The notes beneath the pieces are model-generated. The model worked only from the letters and a program-made list of their open reading frames with translations, ran no database searches and was not told the origin of the DNA. DNA of 64,000 nt, taken from assembly GCF_003350375.1 (NCBI RefSeq), contig NZ_QQAR01000012.1, positions 62,001-126,000 of the forward strand, given 5' to 3'. How positions within the stretch are numbered: the first letter of the stretch is position 1; every line of letters begins with the position of its first letter. The DNA is from Flavobacterium sp. AG291. GTDB lineage: Bacteria > Bacteroidota > Bacteroidia > Flavobacteriales > Flavobacteriaceae. Positions 52,499 to 61,973 of this stretch are shown piece after piece. A program made the translations under genes and the position numbers.

Positions 52499-53815
52499 AT
52501 GGATTTGAAAGAAAAGCTATTATCTTCTTTCATGGCTTTTGAGGAGCGTGTTGATGTGGATTCCGATTTACACGAAGTACGTACTGAAGCCATAAAGAAT
52601 TTTGAAACCAAAGGCTTTCCTACCAAAAAGGAGGAAGCATGGAAATATACATCGCTTAATGCGGTGCTAAAGAACGATTTCAGCGTTTTCCCTAAAAAGG
52701 AAAACGTAGTAGAATATGCTGATGTGAAGAAGTATTTCATCCACGAAATCGACACTTACAAAGTGGTGCTTATTGATGGTGTTTTCAGTTCGTTCCTGTC
52801 GTCTACGACGCATGAAGGGGTTGATATCTGCCTTATGTCATCGGCACTTACCAAACCAAAATATAAAGAGATTGTTGATACTTACTTCAACAAGATCGCA
52901 AATACTGAAGACAGCCTTACTTCGTTAAATACAGCATTTGCAAGCGAAGGCGCTTACATCAACATTCCTAAAGGAAAGATTGTAGATAAGCCTATCGAGA
53001 TCATGTGTTTCTCTACAGGAAATGAGGCTGCGCTTATGGTTCAGCCACGTAACCTTGTAATTGTGGGTGAGAATGCTCAGGTACAAATTATTGAAAGACA
53101 CCAGAGCCTTAACGGGAATCCGGTGCTTACAAATGCTGTAACCGAGATATTTGTACAGGAAAGAGCAGTTGTTGATTATTACAAGATTCAGAACGACCTG
53201 CAAAGCGCTAATTTAGTGGATAACACTTATATCGCTCAAAAAGCAAACAGTAATGCATCGGTACACACTTTCTCTTTTGGAGGTAATATTACCCGTAATA
53301 ACCTGAATTTTTACCATCAGGGTGAGCGCGTCGAAAGTACGCTTAAAGGAATTACCATCATTGGCGATAAACAGCTTGTAGACCATTACACGCTTGTGCA
53401 GCATGCTGAACCTAATTGTGAAAGCCACCAGAATTACAAAGGTATTTTTGATGATAACGCTACGGGTGTTTTCAACGGTAAGATTTATGTTGAGAAAGAA
53501 GCTCAGAAAACAGATGCTTTCCAACAGAATAACAACATACTTTTAAGCGATAAAGCCACTATAAATGCTAAGCCACAGCTTGAGATTTTTGCTGATGACG
53601 TAAAATGTTCTCACGGTTGTACAATAGGCCAGCTGGATGACAATGCCATGTTCTATATGCAAAGCCGTGGTATACCTCAAAGAGAGGCTAAAGCATTACT
53701 TATGTATGCATTTAGCAATGAGGTTATCGAGAGCATCAGAATTCCGGAACTTAAAAACAGGATTACTAAGCTTATTGCCTCTAAATTGGGTGTAAGTATG
53801 GGTTTTGACCTTTAA
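52499..53815 (+). CDS. sufD: Fe-S cluster assembly protein SufD
   Basis: 438 residues from the ATG at 52499 (MDLKEKLLSSF); an upstream in-frame start at 52445 would lie inside sufC and is rejected. KEEAWKYTSLNAVLKNDF and IPKGKIVDKPIEI are early landmarks, and the beta-helix core ends with the SufB/D signature DDVKCSHGCTIGQLDDNAMFYMQSRGIPQREA. It lies one base after the sufC stop. Confidence 0.96.
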   Translation: MDLKEKLLSSFMAFEERVDVDSDLHEVRTEAIKNFETKGFPTKKEEAWKYTSLNAVLKNDFSVFPKKENVVEYADVKKYFIHEIDTYKVVLIDGVFSSFLSSTTHEGVDICLMSSALTKPKYKEIVDTYFNKIANTEDSLTSLNTAFASEGAYINIPKGKIVDKPIEIMCFSTGNEAALMVQPRNLVIVGENAQVQIIERHQSLNGNPVLTNAVTEIFVQERAVVDYYKIQNDLQSANLVDNTYIAQKANSNASVHTFSFGGNITRNNLNFYHQGERVESTLKGITIIGDKQLVDHYTLVQHAEPNCESHQNYKGIFDDNATGVFNGKIYVEKEAQKTDAFQQNNNILLSDKATINAKPQLEIFADDVKCSHGCTIGQLDDNAMFYMQSRGIPQREAKALLMYAFSNEVIESIRIPELKNRITKLIASKLGVSMGFDL

Positions 53816-53838
53816 TATAGTATCACTGAAACAATATA

Positions 53839-53866
53839 TAAGCCTCCATTTGGGGGCTTTTTTTAT
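53839..53866 (+). terminator. Terminator of the suf cluster
   Basis: Stem AAGCCTCC / GGGGGCTT with a G-U pair, followed by TTTTTTTATT. Confidence 0.85.
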
Positions 53867-53895
53867 TCCATCTATTCGCTTTCTTACAAATCTTT

Positions 53896-53981
53896 ATTTA
53901 GAATTAATAAAAATAATTTGGATATATAAATCGCTAGAGTTAGTTTTGCATTCTATTTAGAATTAATCTAACTAAAGTTAG
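53896..53981 (+). promoter_or_regulatory. Heme-uptake promoter with overlapping metalloregulator-like palindromes
   Basis: TTTG (53917-53920), 20 bases, TAGTTTTG (53941-53948). Just downstream are two overlapping perfect palindromes: TTAGA-ATTAA-TCTAA (53957-53971) and CTAAC-TAAA-GTTAG (53968-53981), directly before the ATG at 53984. A direct copy of ATTTAGAATTAAT also precedes the -33 (53896-53908 and 53955-53967). The TTAG...CTAA pattern recalls DtxR/IdeR-type iron boxes. Confidence 0.55.
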
Positions 53982-53983
53982 TA

Positions 53984-56158
53984 ATGTACAAGCAAGCACA
54001 AGCGTTTTTATCTATAGTATCCTTTATAAGCTTCTCTACATTAGCTCAGGAAACCGCTACAGATACTCTTAAACCCGCTACAAATACACAATTGGAAGAA
54101 GTGGTGGTAACCGGACAGATAGAGCCTCAATCCATAAAAAAATCGGTTTTTAATGTCCGTGTTATATCTGCTGAAGATATAAAACGCCAGGCGGGAAACA
54201 ACCTCGCAGATGTTCTTAACCAATACCTGAATATAACTGTTAGACCAAATAATGAGTCGGGCCGGTCTACAGTTTCTATGTTTGGTCTGGATAGTAATTA
54301 TCTTAAAGTGCTGGTAGATAACGTTCCGTTAGTAAGCGATACAGGACTGGGTAATAATGTAGACCTTACGCAGATAAATCTTGATGATGTTCAGCAAATT
54401 GAGATTATAGAAGGGGCAATGGGTGTAACCCATGGAGCAAATGCAGTTAGTGGTATCATTAACATTATTACTAAAAAGAATAGTAAAAATAAATGGGAAC
54501 TGAGCGCTACGGTTCAGGAAGAAACCATAGGCGACGAATATGTTCCTTTTGGAGACAAAGGGCGCCATATTCAGGCTTTAAGGGTAGCACATACCATTAA
54601 CGACAATTGGTATGCATCTGTAGGAGGCAACAGGAATGATTTTAAAGGCTATATTGATGAAAGGGGAGGGCGTGACTATACGGCTTATGATCCTGCAAAT
54701 CCGGATCCTGAGCACGACAGGGGATATAGCTGGCTGCCAAAAGAGCAATATTTTACCAATGCACTGGTGCGGTATCAAAAAGGGAATTTCAGGATTTTTT
54801 ACAAATTCGATTATTTTGATGAGCACCTTGATTATTACGATCCTGTGGTTACTGACGAATTTGTGACAGGTGTGGGTACGTATCGTGTCTCAAATGACAG
54901 GCGTTATGATACTAATAAATTTTACCATCACTTAAATGTTGTGGGTAAGGTTTTGGGTCGCAATTATAATGTGTCTGTGTCGCATCAACGACAGAAAAGG
55001 GATGTAGAAACCTTTAAATATTACATACAGACGGGCGAAGAGGCCAACAATAAAAGCGAAACTTACCAGGATACAGAAGTGCTATATTCTACAGGTAACA
55101 TCAGTAATATACTAAATAACAAAAAAATAGATGTTCAGGTTGGCTATGAGGCGGTAAACACTAATGGTTATACATCGTCTTTAGGTGGTGTTTTTAATAA
55201 CCCGGATCAACAGGGTGTAAATCTCAATAAAAGATTAGAGAACTATGATTTATTTAGTGCTGCTGAAATTGCAGTTACAGAGCGATTCTCTATCCGTCCG
55301 GGAGTTCGCTATTCTTTTCAGTCAAGGTTTGAAGACCAGTGGGCTGCTTCTTTGGGATTAAGACAATTATACACTAACGGGCATGAAGTTAGAGCTTCAT
55401 ACGGAAGATCGTACAGAACCCCTACCTACGATGAGCTTTATACCTACATGGTAGATGCAAATCATGACATACGAGGAAACGAAGACCTTAAGCCAGAAAC
55501 TGCAAATTCTTTTGAGTTAAGTGGAAAGAAAACAACTTTTTACGAATCAGGACTTCAGCTTGTAAATACTGCTGCAGCGAGCTATATAACTATTGATGAC
55601 CGTATTGAGCAGGTAATAGTTGGTTTTAATCCTAACCTTCAATACAAGTTTATCAATATTGATAAATACCAAATGTGGAATTTCTCAACCACGCATCAGC
55701 TTAACTATAAAAACTGGCAGGCTAAAGCGGGTCTTATCGTTGTGGGTATCTCAAGAGATCTTAGTAACGGGGTTGTAAAGGCAGATGATAAATTCCTGTA
55801 TAATGTCCAGTTTAATACAAACGTGGCTTATACGGTTCCGAAATGGAATACAATATTTACACTATACTACAAGCTGAATGGAAAAACTCAGCAGTATGTA
55901 GAAAATGGATCACTTTCAACGCCTGAATATATACTACAGGATATTGAAGGATTCAGCCTTATGGATGCATCGGTAAGAAAGACCTTCTTTGAAAAAAAGT
56001 TCGACGTTACATTTGGCGCAAGAAATATCTTTGATGTAGTGAATATACGTTCGAGTGTAGCTTCTAATGCCGGAGCTCACTCTGCCGGATCTACCAGCCT
56101 GCTTATGGGATATGGCAGGTCTTATTTCCTGAAACTTACGTACAACCTCAATATTTAA
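53984..56158 (+). CDS. TonB-dependent outer-membrane receptor, probable heme receptor
   Basis: 724 residues. Signal peptide to about residue 21 (STLAQ), then an early TonB-box-like region and plug domain (LEEVVVTGQIEPQSIKKSVFNVRVISAEDIKRQAGNN), with EGAMGVTHGANAVSGIINIITKK. The beta-barrel ends with the usual aromatic-rich last strand (SYFLKLTYNLNI). The HmuY-type gene starts 10 bases downstream, which points to heme or porphyrin import as the receptor's job. The substrate is inferred from this context. Confidence 0.92.
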   Translation: MYKQAQAFLSIVSFISFSTLAQETATDTLKPATNTQLEEVVVTGQIEPQSIKKSVFNVRVISAEDIKRQAGNNLADVLNQYLNITVRPNNESGRSTVSMFGLDSNYLKVLVDNVPLVSDTGLGNNVDLTQINLDDVQQIEIIEGAMGVTHGANAVSGIINIITKKNSKNKWELSATVQEETIGDEYVPFGDKGRHIQALRVAHTINDNWYASVGGNRNDFKGYIDERGGRDYTAYDPANPDPEHDRGYSWLPKEQYFTNALVRYQKGNFRIFYKFDYFDEHLDYYDPVVTDEFVTGVGTYRVSNDRRYDTNKFYHHLNVVGKVLGRNYNVSVSHQRQKRDVETFKYYIQTGEEANNKSETYQDTEVLYSTGNISNILNNKKIDVQVGYEAVNTNGYTSSLGGVFNNPDQQGVNLNKRLENYDLFSAAEIAVTERFSIRPGVRYSFQSRFEDQWAASLGLRQLYTNGHEVRASYGRSYRTPTYDELYTYMVDANHDIRGNEDLKPETANSFELSGKKTTFYESGLQLVNTAAASYITIDDRIEQVIVGFNPNLQYKFINIDKYQMWNFSTTHQLNYKNWQAKAGLIVVGISRDLSNGVVKADDKFLYNVQFNTNVAYTVPKWNTIFTLYYKLNGKTQQYVENGSLSTPEYILQDIEGFSLMDASVRKTFFEKKFDVTFGARNIFDVVNIRSSVASNAGAHSAGSTSLLMGYGRSYFLKLTYNLNI

Positions 56159-56168
56159 TATTTTATAT

Positions 56169-57233
56169 ATGAAAAAAATAGCTCTTTTATCATTTGCATT
56201 CATGACACTGGCTGCCTGCAGTGGTGATGATAACAGTAAAATAGACCCAATAATTCCTGTTTCAGACGGAACGGTTTTTGGAAGCGCAGAACACCCACTT
56301 AACATAGGCGGTGCTACACAAGGTAATCAGGTATATGTAGACCTTAGCGGCGAAGCCGCCGCTGCGACACCACGCGATGCATGGGAACTTGGTTTCTATT
56401 CAGGGTCTGAAGCACATGTGGTGATAAACGGATCGATAGGTATGGCAGTAAAAAAACTGGAAACTACCGATATTACTACTGTTCAGCAATCTGATGCTAC
56501 AGTGGCTGTTGGTACTTTCCAGGCAGAAAACATGGCCTATGTTGATAATCCTACGGGAGATATCAACAGTACTGCCTTTGGTAGCATTGCAGAAAGTGAG
56601 GCTGCTGCAAGCGTATATCTTGTAAATCTTGGTAACAGTGTGCCTACAGAAAAACCGGCTGCGGGATCTACAAATGTTGCAGGTGCACAAAGAGGATGGA
56701 AAAAAGTAAAAGTATGGAAGGATGGATCAGGTTATAAACTGCAGTATGCTAACCTTGATGCTACAACGCCTACAACTGTTTCCATAACAAAAGATGCCGC
56801 TTATAATCATGTTTTCTTTAGCCTTGTAAATGGTGTTGAGGTAAAAGCGGAGCCTGTGAAAGCACAATGGGATCTTAACTTTACAACATTTACCAATGAA
56901 GTGTTTCAAAATGGTGTTTCAGCGGGCGCATATTTCTATTCAGACTTTATTGTTCTTAACAACAAAGCAGGCGTAAAAGCTTTTAAAGTTGAAGGTGATG
57001 CTGCTGCATATACAGCATTTACACTGGCGAATGTTGAGGAACATGACTATAGTGCTGACCAAAGAACTATTGGTGCTGACTGGAGAGATGTATTTACCAG
57101 AGCGGTATTTAATAATGTTTTCTTTGTTGTGAAAGACGCAGAAGGTAATATTTATAAAATCAGATTTATCTCTATGGTAAGCACTGAAGGCGAAAGAGGT
57201 TTCCCTGTTTTCGAATACCAGTTGCTTAAATAA
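56169..57233 (+). CDS. HmuY family heme-binding lipoprotein
   Basis: 354 residues. Lipobox LAAC (Cys17). The mature part has the HmuY domain: WELGFYSGSEAHVVINGS, KAQWDLNFTTFTNEV, and the terminal FFVVKDAEGNIYKIRFISM and GERGFPVFEYQLLK. In Porphyromonas, HmuY is a hemophore that takes heme from host proteins and hands it to HmuR. It is paired here with a TonB receptor 10 bases upstream, as in the hmu locus. Confidence 0.92.
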   Translation: MKKIALLSFAFMTLAACSGDDNSKIDPIIPVSDGTVFGSAEHPLNIGGATQGNQVYVDLSGEAAAATPRDAWELGFYSGSEAHVVINGSIGMAVKKLETTDITTVQQSDATVAVGTFQAENMAYVDNPTGDINSTAFGSIAESEAAASVYLVNLGNSVPTEKPAAGSTNVAGAQRGWKKVKVWKDGSGYKLQYANLDATTPTTVSITKDAAYNHVFFSLVNGVEVKAEPVKAQWDLNFTTFTNEVFQNGVSAGAYFYSDFIVLNNKAGVKAFKVEGDAAAYTAFTLANVEEHDYSADQRTIGADWRDVFTRAVFNNVFFVVKDAEGNIYKIRFISMVSTEGERGFPVFEYQLLK

Positions 57234-57262
57234 TATAATGAGTTAGTTTTTGTTTTATTTTG

Positions 57263-57307
57263 AATCCCGGCGGGTAGTACATTCCTGTCGGGATTTTCGA
57301 TTTTTAA
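57263..57307 (+). terminator. Terminator of the heme-uptake operon
   Basis: Stem AATCCCG (57263-57269) / CGGGATT (57289-57295), followed by TTCGATTTTT. Confidence 0.7.
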
Positions 57308-57396
57308 GGAGGTTTAACAGCTTTTTGGTTTCGAAACTCATAAATACTTCTTTAGCGAGAAAAAAAATCCCCCAGAAGCGCTATTTTACCCTAACA

Positions 57397-57433
57397 ATAA
57401 ACAAAAACCCCCTGACTGTTCCGTCAAGGGGTT
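57397..57433 (-). terminator. Terminator of the small secreted protein gene
   Basis: Stem AACCCC(C)TGAC / GTCA(A)GGGGTT (57406-57433); on the minus strand a TTTTTGTTT run follows. Confidence 0.8.
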
Positions 57434-57485
57434 CTTCAGCAGGCAAAATAGTAAACCTGCATTTATATATAATGGCGCTAAAAAA

Positions 57486-57740
57486 TTATTTAGATTTTTT
57501 AGCTGGGTCAGCCTTTTTAACTTCAGCTTTTTCTTCCTTTACGGTTGCCTCTGCTTTTTTAGCCGGTTGCGCAGTTGCAGGCTGTGCCTGTGTAGCTGGT
57601 TTTACTTCTTTAGCAGCGGGAGCTGCCGTTTGTGTTGTCTGAGCCGGTGTAGCTGGTTGTGTAGGAGTCTGAGCCGGTTTTTCCTGTGCCATTGCCATAA
57701 CACCTGTTAGCATTAGGGCGCTTAAAAATACTTTTTTCAT
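57486..57740 (-). CDS. Small secreted Ala/Pro/Lys-rich protein
   Basis: 84 residues: a signal peptide (MKKVFLSALMLTGVMAMA) followed by low-complexity sequence of Pro, Ala, Thr, Gln and Lys (AQPATAQPAKKAEATVKEEK). No domain can be assigned. Such sequences may be cell-wall-associated spacers, but that is a guess. It has its own terminator. Confidence 0.6.
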   Translation of the reverse strand: MKKVFLSALMLTGVMAMAQEKPAQTPTQPATPAQTTQTAAPAAKEVKPATQAQPATAQPAKKAEATVKEEKAEVKKADPAKKSK

Positions 57741-58042
57741 GTGGTTTTTATTTTTTTTGATTTATTTCCGTGTTTAGATTAGTGCAACTATAATGCCGAC
57801 GAACCTGAACCTATAGCAATGGATTGTGTATTTTTAAATGTAAGATATTGATAATCAGTGTTTTTTATATTTAAAAATATGTTTAGCAGCTACATAGTGA
57901 TTAAATACTGAAACTGAATAAATTGTAGAAAATGTAGAGATTCTGTAGAAATTTCTGTGGAAAACAGCGATTTATGTATAGCTGAATTTCAATGCAAATT
58001 GGGTAGTAAGAAATAATCAATCAATTGAATTACCTTTGCGGC
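57741..58042. other. Gene-free region upstream of rnpA with phased TGTRGA words
   Basis: 302 bases. GTAGAAA (57925), GTAGAGA (57934), GTAGAAA (57945) and GTGGAAA (57957) follow each other at 9-12 base steps. The last is part of TGTGGAAAA (57956-57964), the reverse of the DnaA-box variant TTTTCCACA. A TACCTTTG -7 box (58031-58038) lies only 4 bases before the rnpA ATG. Confidence 0.45.
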
Positions 58043-58432
58043 ATGCAAAAAGGGCAATATACATATCCAAAACAGGAAAAACTGAAAAGCCGTACCACGA
58101 TAGACCTCATGTTTACCGAAGGGAAATCGGTTTCTAAATATCCGTTGCGTTTGGTATATGTTCCTATTGATGAAGCTTATACTGATGGTGCTCCACTTAA
58201 AATGGGTGTTTCGGTGTCGAAAAAACATTTTAAAAGGGCGCATGACCGCAATTATTTTAAGCGCCTGTTGCGTGAGACTTATCGTCATCATAAGCATATT
58301 ATTACAGACAGGCTTGACCGCCCATATGCTTTTATGTTTTTTTATCAGACCAAAGACCGTCTTTCGTTTGAGGAAATAAATACTAAAACCATTCAGCTTT
58401 TCGAAAAATTCGCTGCTCAGGAACAGCTGTAG
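58043..58432 (+). CDS. rnpA: Ribonuclease P protein component
   Basis: 129 residues from the ATG at 58043 (MQKGQYTYPKQEKLKS); the TTG at 58025 lies ahead of the promoter box and is rejected. The RNR motif reads KRAHDRNYFKRLLRETYR in place of the usual R..KRN.IKR. The protein assists the RNase P RNA in maturing the 5' ends of tRNAs. The promoter is so close to the ATG that the mRNA may be leaderless or nearly so. Confidence 0.93.
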   Translation: MQKGQYTYPKQEKLKSRTTIDLMFTEGKSVSKYPLRLVYVPIDEAYTDGAPLKMGVSVSKKHFKRAHDRNYFKRLLRETYRHHKHIITDRLDRPYAFMFFYQTKDRLSFEEINTKTIQLFEKFAAQEQL

Positions 58433-58500
58433 TATTTACTTTTAGTTTGCTCACACTAAGAGTAATGGCTTTTGCGTTACAAGGGTAAATCACCAACCCT

Positions 58501-59346
58501 ATGAGAACAATCATTGTATTTATTTTTTTGCTTGTACTGAGCGGCTGTAAAGAGGATGCCAACCATTACAAAGAAGATTCGGCTATTGCAGCCGTAGAAG
58601 AAGCACCAGCGGCGGCTGTAAGCATGGCACCGATGGAGAATGCCGATAAGGCAATTCCTGACGGCGGAGTAGCATATCCTGAACAAAAGATCATTAAGAA
58701 TGCTAACCTGCGTTTTGAAACGGACGACCTGCCCGCAACGGCAGAAGCTATAGCCAAGAGCGTAAAAAAATATCAGGCCCACGTACAGAATGACACTGAA
58801 GGCAAAACACGCTATGAGTTAACCCGCACCATGACCGTTCGCATACCGGCTAAGTATTTTGATGCATTTATGGCAGATATAAGCAAAGGGGTAAAGTACT
58901 TTGACACCAAGGAAATATCATCTCTTGATGTTACCGAAGAATATATTGATACTGATGCGCGCATTAAAGCCAAGAAAATTTTAGAACAGCGCTATCTGGA
59001 GCTTATTGGGAAAGCAAAAAAAGTATCGGAGATTTTGGAGATTGAGAAGGAGCTGTCTGCAATACGTGAAGAAATTGAAGCTAAAGAAGGGCAGTTGCGT
59101 TATATGAAAAGCCGGATTGCACTTAGCACCATCAATATTGAATTTTATAAGGAAACGGCTGAACAGCCTGATGCAACAGTGTCTTTTGGTTCTAAAATGT
59201 GGAACGCCATTGTATCCGGATTTAACAGCCTTTCAAGTTTCTTTATCGGTTTGCTTTACTTTTGGCCTTTTATCCTTATTTTCGTGATTGCTTTCCTTAT
59301 TGTGAGGAAAAAACTAAAGAGAAAGAAATATGTTGGGAATTCTTAA
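58501..59346 (+). CDS. DUF4349 lipoprotein
   Basis: 281 residues. Lipobox LSGC (Cys16). The DUF4349 domain covers IIKNANLRFETDDLPATAEAI to the C-terminal SRIALSTINIEFYKE, with a central coiled coil (ILEIEKELSAIREEIEAKEGQLRYM), and a C-terminal membrane segment (about 250-268). It is doubly anchored (lipid plus helix). Function unknown. It overlaps the next gene by 17 bases, indicating coupled translation. Confidence 0.88.
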   Translation: MRTIIVFIFLLVLSGCKEDANHYKEDSAIAAVEEAPAAAVSMAPMENADKAIPDGGVAYPEQKIIKNANLRFETDDLPATAEAIAKSVKKYQAHVQNDTEGKTRYELTRTMTVRIPAKYFDAFMADISKGVKYFDTKEISSLDVTEEYIDTDARIKAKKILEQRYLELIGKAKKVSEILEIEKELSAIREEIEAKEGQLRYMKSRIALSTINIEFYKETAEQPDATVSFGSKMWNAIVSGFNSLSSFFIGLLYFWPFILIFVIAFLIVRKKLKRKKYVGNS

Positions 59347-60967
59347 AAGAAGATATGTGGTGCCTGCAGCGGCATCGGCGTTTTTATTTGTTGGGGTGAG
59401 CTTTAAGAATGATTTCTTTGAGATCGCCAAGCAGATAGAGATATTTACAACCCTGTTTAAAACGGTAAACAATAACTATGTAGATGAGGTAAACCCGGGG
59501 CAGTTGATGGATAAGGCCATCAAGAGCATGCTTACTGACCTTGACCCATATACGGTATACTTTAACGAACAGGATGTAGCCAAATTTAAGATAAACAATA
59601 CCGGAGAATACACCGGAATAGGTGCGCTTATTACCCGTAAAGAAGGAAAACTTATCGTAAAAGAACCTTATAAAGATTATCCTGCCGATAAGGCAGGGCT
59701 AAAAGCCGGCGACGAAATTATTCAGATAGGCGATGTAAACCTTGTTGATTTTAAGGAAGATGCAGGTGAACTGCTTAAAGGAACCAAAAATACCAAAGTA
59801 GATATTAAATATGTTCGCCAGGGCAAGACCTATACTACGCAGATAGTACTTAACGAGGTGGATATAAAAGCCGTACCGTTTTTTGGTATGGTAGGAAAAG
59901 ATACAGGCTATATTGTGCTTTCGCAGTTTAACGGTAAGGCATCATCTGAAACGAAGGCTGCTTTGCTGCAGCTTAAGGCTGATGGGGCAAAAAGCATAAT
60001 TCTTGACCTGAGAGGTAATCCGGGAGGTTTGCTAAATGAAGCCGTGAACGTATGTAACCTTTTTGTGCCCCAGGGGGAAATTATCGTTACAACAAAATCG
60101 AAAAACGAAAACTACAACAATACCTATAAAACCCAAAAACCACCAGTAGACCTTGAAATTCCGTTAGTGGTGCTGGTAAATGGAAGCAGTGCTTCGGCAT
60201 CAGAGATTGTTTCGGGTGCGCTTCAGGACCTTGACCGTGCCGTAATTGTGGGTAGCAGAAGTTTTGGTAAAGGATTGGTTCAGCGACCGCTTGACCTTAC
60301 TTACGGAACTCAGGTAAAAGTTACCATATCACGTTATTATACGCCGTCGGGCAGAGGTATACAGGCTCTTGATTATGCTCACAAAGATGCCGACGGTAAG
60401 GCAATACGCATCGACAAAAAAGACTATAACGCCTTTAAGACTAAAAAAGGAAGAACGGTTTATGACGGAGGAGGAATTTTGCCCGATGTAGAACTGGAAG
60501 AGGCAAAACAAAGTCCGATATCAGACGCATTGGTTAAAAACGATGGCATTTTTAACTATGCGACAACTTATTACTATAAAAATCCAAACTTAGGCACTAC
60601 CATACCAACGATAACGGATGCCGACTTTGAAGCCTTTAAGCAATCGCTCAAAAAAGATAACTTCCAGTTTGATACTGAAACTGAAAAATCACTTAAAGCA
60701 ATGATGGAAGTTGCCAAAAAAGAGAAGATAGATGCAAGTATTTCGGCAGAATACCAGCAATTGCTGGCCGCGCTGCAAAAAAGTGAAGAAAAGGAACTGA
60801 ATTTGCACAAGCAGGAAATCAAAGACCTGCTGCTTGATGAACTTATTAAGCGTTACCAGTATAAAGAAGGACTGTATAAGTACTATGTAACAAGCAATCC
60901 TGAAATTAAAAAATCGGTGGCATTACTTAGTAATACGGCAGAGTATAACAAGATACTTTCTAAATAA
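59330..60967 (+). CDS. S41 family C-terminal processing peptidase
   Basis: 545 residues. A short hydrophobic N-terminus (about 8-25) suggests membrane anchoring or a signal peptide. The PDZ domain is about 85-165 (PADKAGLKAGDEIIQIGDVNL). The catalytic Ser289 in NGSSASASEIVSGAL and Lys314 in GSRSFGKGLVQ are present, 25 residues apart, as in tail-specific proteases. A long helical C-terminal region follows. It degrades or trims periplasmic proteins from their C-termini. Overlaps the DUF4349 gene. Confidence 0.93.
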   Translation: MLGILKRRYVVPAAASAFLFVGVSFKNDFFEIAKQIEIFTTLFKTVNNNYVDEVNPGQLMDKAIKSMLTDLDPYTVYFNEQDVAKFKINNTGEYTGIGALITRKEGKLIVKEPYKDYPADKAGLKAGDEIIQIGDVNLVDFKEDAGELLKGTKNTKVDIKYVRQGKTYTTQIVLNEVDIKAVPFFGMVGKDTGYIVLSQFNGKASSETKAALLQLKADGAKSIILDLRGNPGGLLNEAVNVCNLFVPQGEIIVTTKSKNENYNNTYKTQKPPVDLEIPLVVLVNGSSASASEIVSGALQDLDRAVIVGSRSFGKGLVQRPLDLTYGTQVKVTISRYYTPSGRGIQALDYAHKDADGKAIRIDKKDYNAFKTKKGRTVYDGGGILPDVELEEAKQSPISDALVKNDGIFNYATTYYYKNPNLGTTIPTITDADFEAFKQSLKKDNFQFDTETEKSLKAMMEVAKKEKIDASISAEYQQLLAALQKSEEKELNLHKQEIKDLLLDELIKRYQYKEGLYKYYVTSNPEIKKSVALLSNTAEYNKILSK

Positions 60968-60971
60968 TAAC

Positions 60972-61004
60972 CAAAGCCCTCTGCCACAGGCATGAGGGCT
61001 TTAT
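60972..61004 (+). terminator. Terminator after the S41 protease gene
   Basis: Stem AAAGCCCTC / GAGGGCTTT; the downstream T-run is weak. Confidence 0.7.
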
Positions 61005-61018
61005 AATTTATAATAGTC

Positions 61019-61846
61019 ATGGTAAAGCCTATAATTCAGCCTTTAGACCTGATCGAACTGGTAAAGGCCAATGATGTTGTTATTATAGATGCCGGTAATG
61101 TTGTAAGCTATGGCATGCAGCATTTAAAAGGAGCTAAACATATAGACCTGAATACCGATATGGCGAATGTTCCGGATAATGCCGCAAAAGGGGGGAGGCA
61201 TCCGCTTCCTGATCCTGTTTCTTTTGGAGCTGTGCTGGGAAGGCTTGGTATAAAACCTCACAGCCACGTTGTGGTATATGACGATAAGAATGGGGCATTG
61301 TCGGCGGCGCGCTTTTGGTGGATGCTAAAAGCGGCGGGCCATAAAAATGTCCAGGTTTTAAACGGAGGAGTGACTGCAGCGGCAAAAGCAGGATTTCCAC
61401 TAAGCGATCTGGTAGAGCTTTCGGAACCGGCAGCGCCTTATGTTTTTACCCAATGGCAATTGCCTCAGGCTTATATAGATGATGTTGAAAAAGCTGCCGA
61501 TAATTCCATGAAAATTATTGACGTAAGGGCAGCCGCACGCTTTAGGGGCGAAACAGAACCGCTGGATGCCATTGCCGGGCATATTCCCGGAGCTATCAAT
61601 GTTCCTTATGAAACAAATCTTGATGCTGATGGCTTTTTTTTAGAGCCGGAAATACTGGCCAAAAAATATTTGGAAGTATTGGGAGATACAAACACCAAAG
61701 ATGTTATAGTGCATTGCGGATCCGGGGTTACAGCTTGTCATGCCCTGCTGGCAATAGATTATGCGGGCTTGCCTTTGCCCAGGCTTTATGTAGGGTCATG
61801 GAGCGAGTGGTCAGGAAGAGGCAAAACTGTTGCTGTAGGTGAGTAA
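61019..61846 (+). CDS. Thiosulfate/3-mercaptopyruvate sulfurtransferase
   Basis: 275 residues, two rhodanese domains: an inactive N-terminal one (about 5-125) and an active C-terminal one (about 155-275). The active-site loop is VIVHCGSGVTACH with Cys233; CGSGVT is the 3-mercaptopyruvate sulfurtransferase form (CRKGVT would be rhodanese). It moves sulfur from 3-mercaptopyruvate to a thiophilic acceptor. Monocistronic, 15 bases after the S41 terminator. Confidence 0.92.
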   Translation: MVKPIIQPLDLIELVKANDVVIIDAGNVVSYGMQHLKGAKHIDLNTDMANVPDNAAKGGRHPLPDPVSFGAVLGRLGIKPHSHVVVYDDKNGALSAARFWWMLKAAGHKNVQVLNGGVTAAAKAGFPLSDLVELSEPAAPYVFTQWQLPQAYIDDVEKAADNSMKIIDVRAAARFRGETEPLDAIAGHIPGAINVPYETNLDADGFFLEPEILAKKYLEVLGDTNTKDVIVHCGSGVTACHALLAIDYAGLPLPRLYVGSWSEWSGRGKTVAVGE

Positions 61847-61945
61847 TATATTGAAAAACAATTATTTATTTAAGTCAAAAAAAGCATTGTAGTATTTTGT
61901 AAGTGAAATAATCGGCTTCTTCACATTCATTTTTTATAAAAGTAC

Positions 61946-61953
61946 TACCTTTG
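61946..61953 (+). promoter_or_regulatory. Likely -7 box of kup
   Basis: TACCTTTG, 20 bases before the GTG start. No matching -33 element was found at normal distance. Confidence 0.5.
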
Positions 61954-61973
61954 TTATTTAATATAAAAATATC

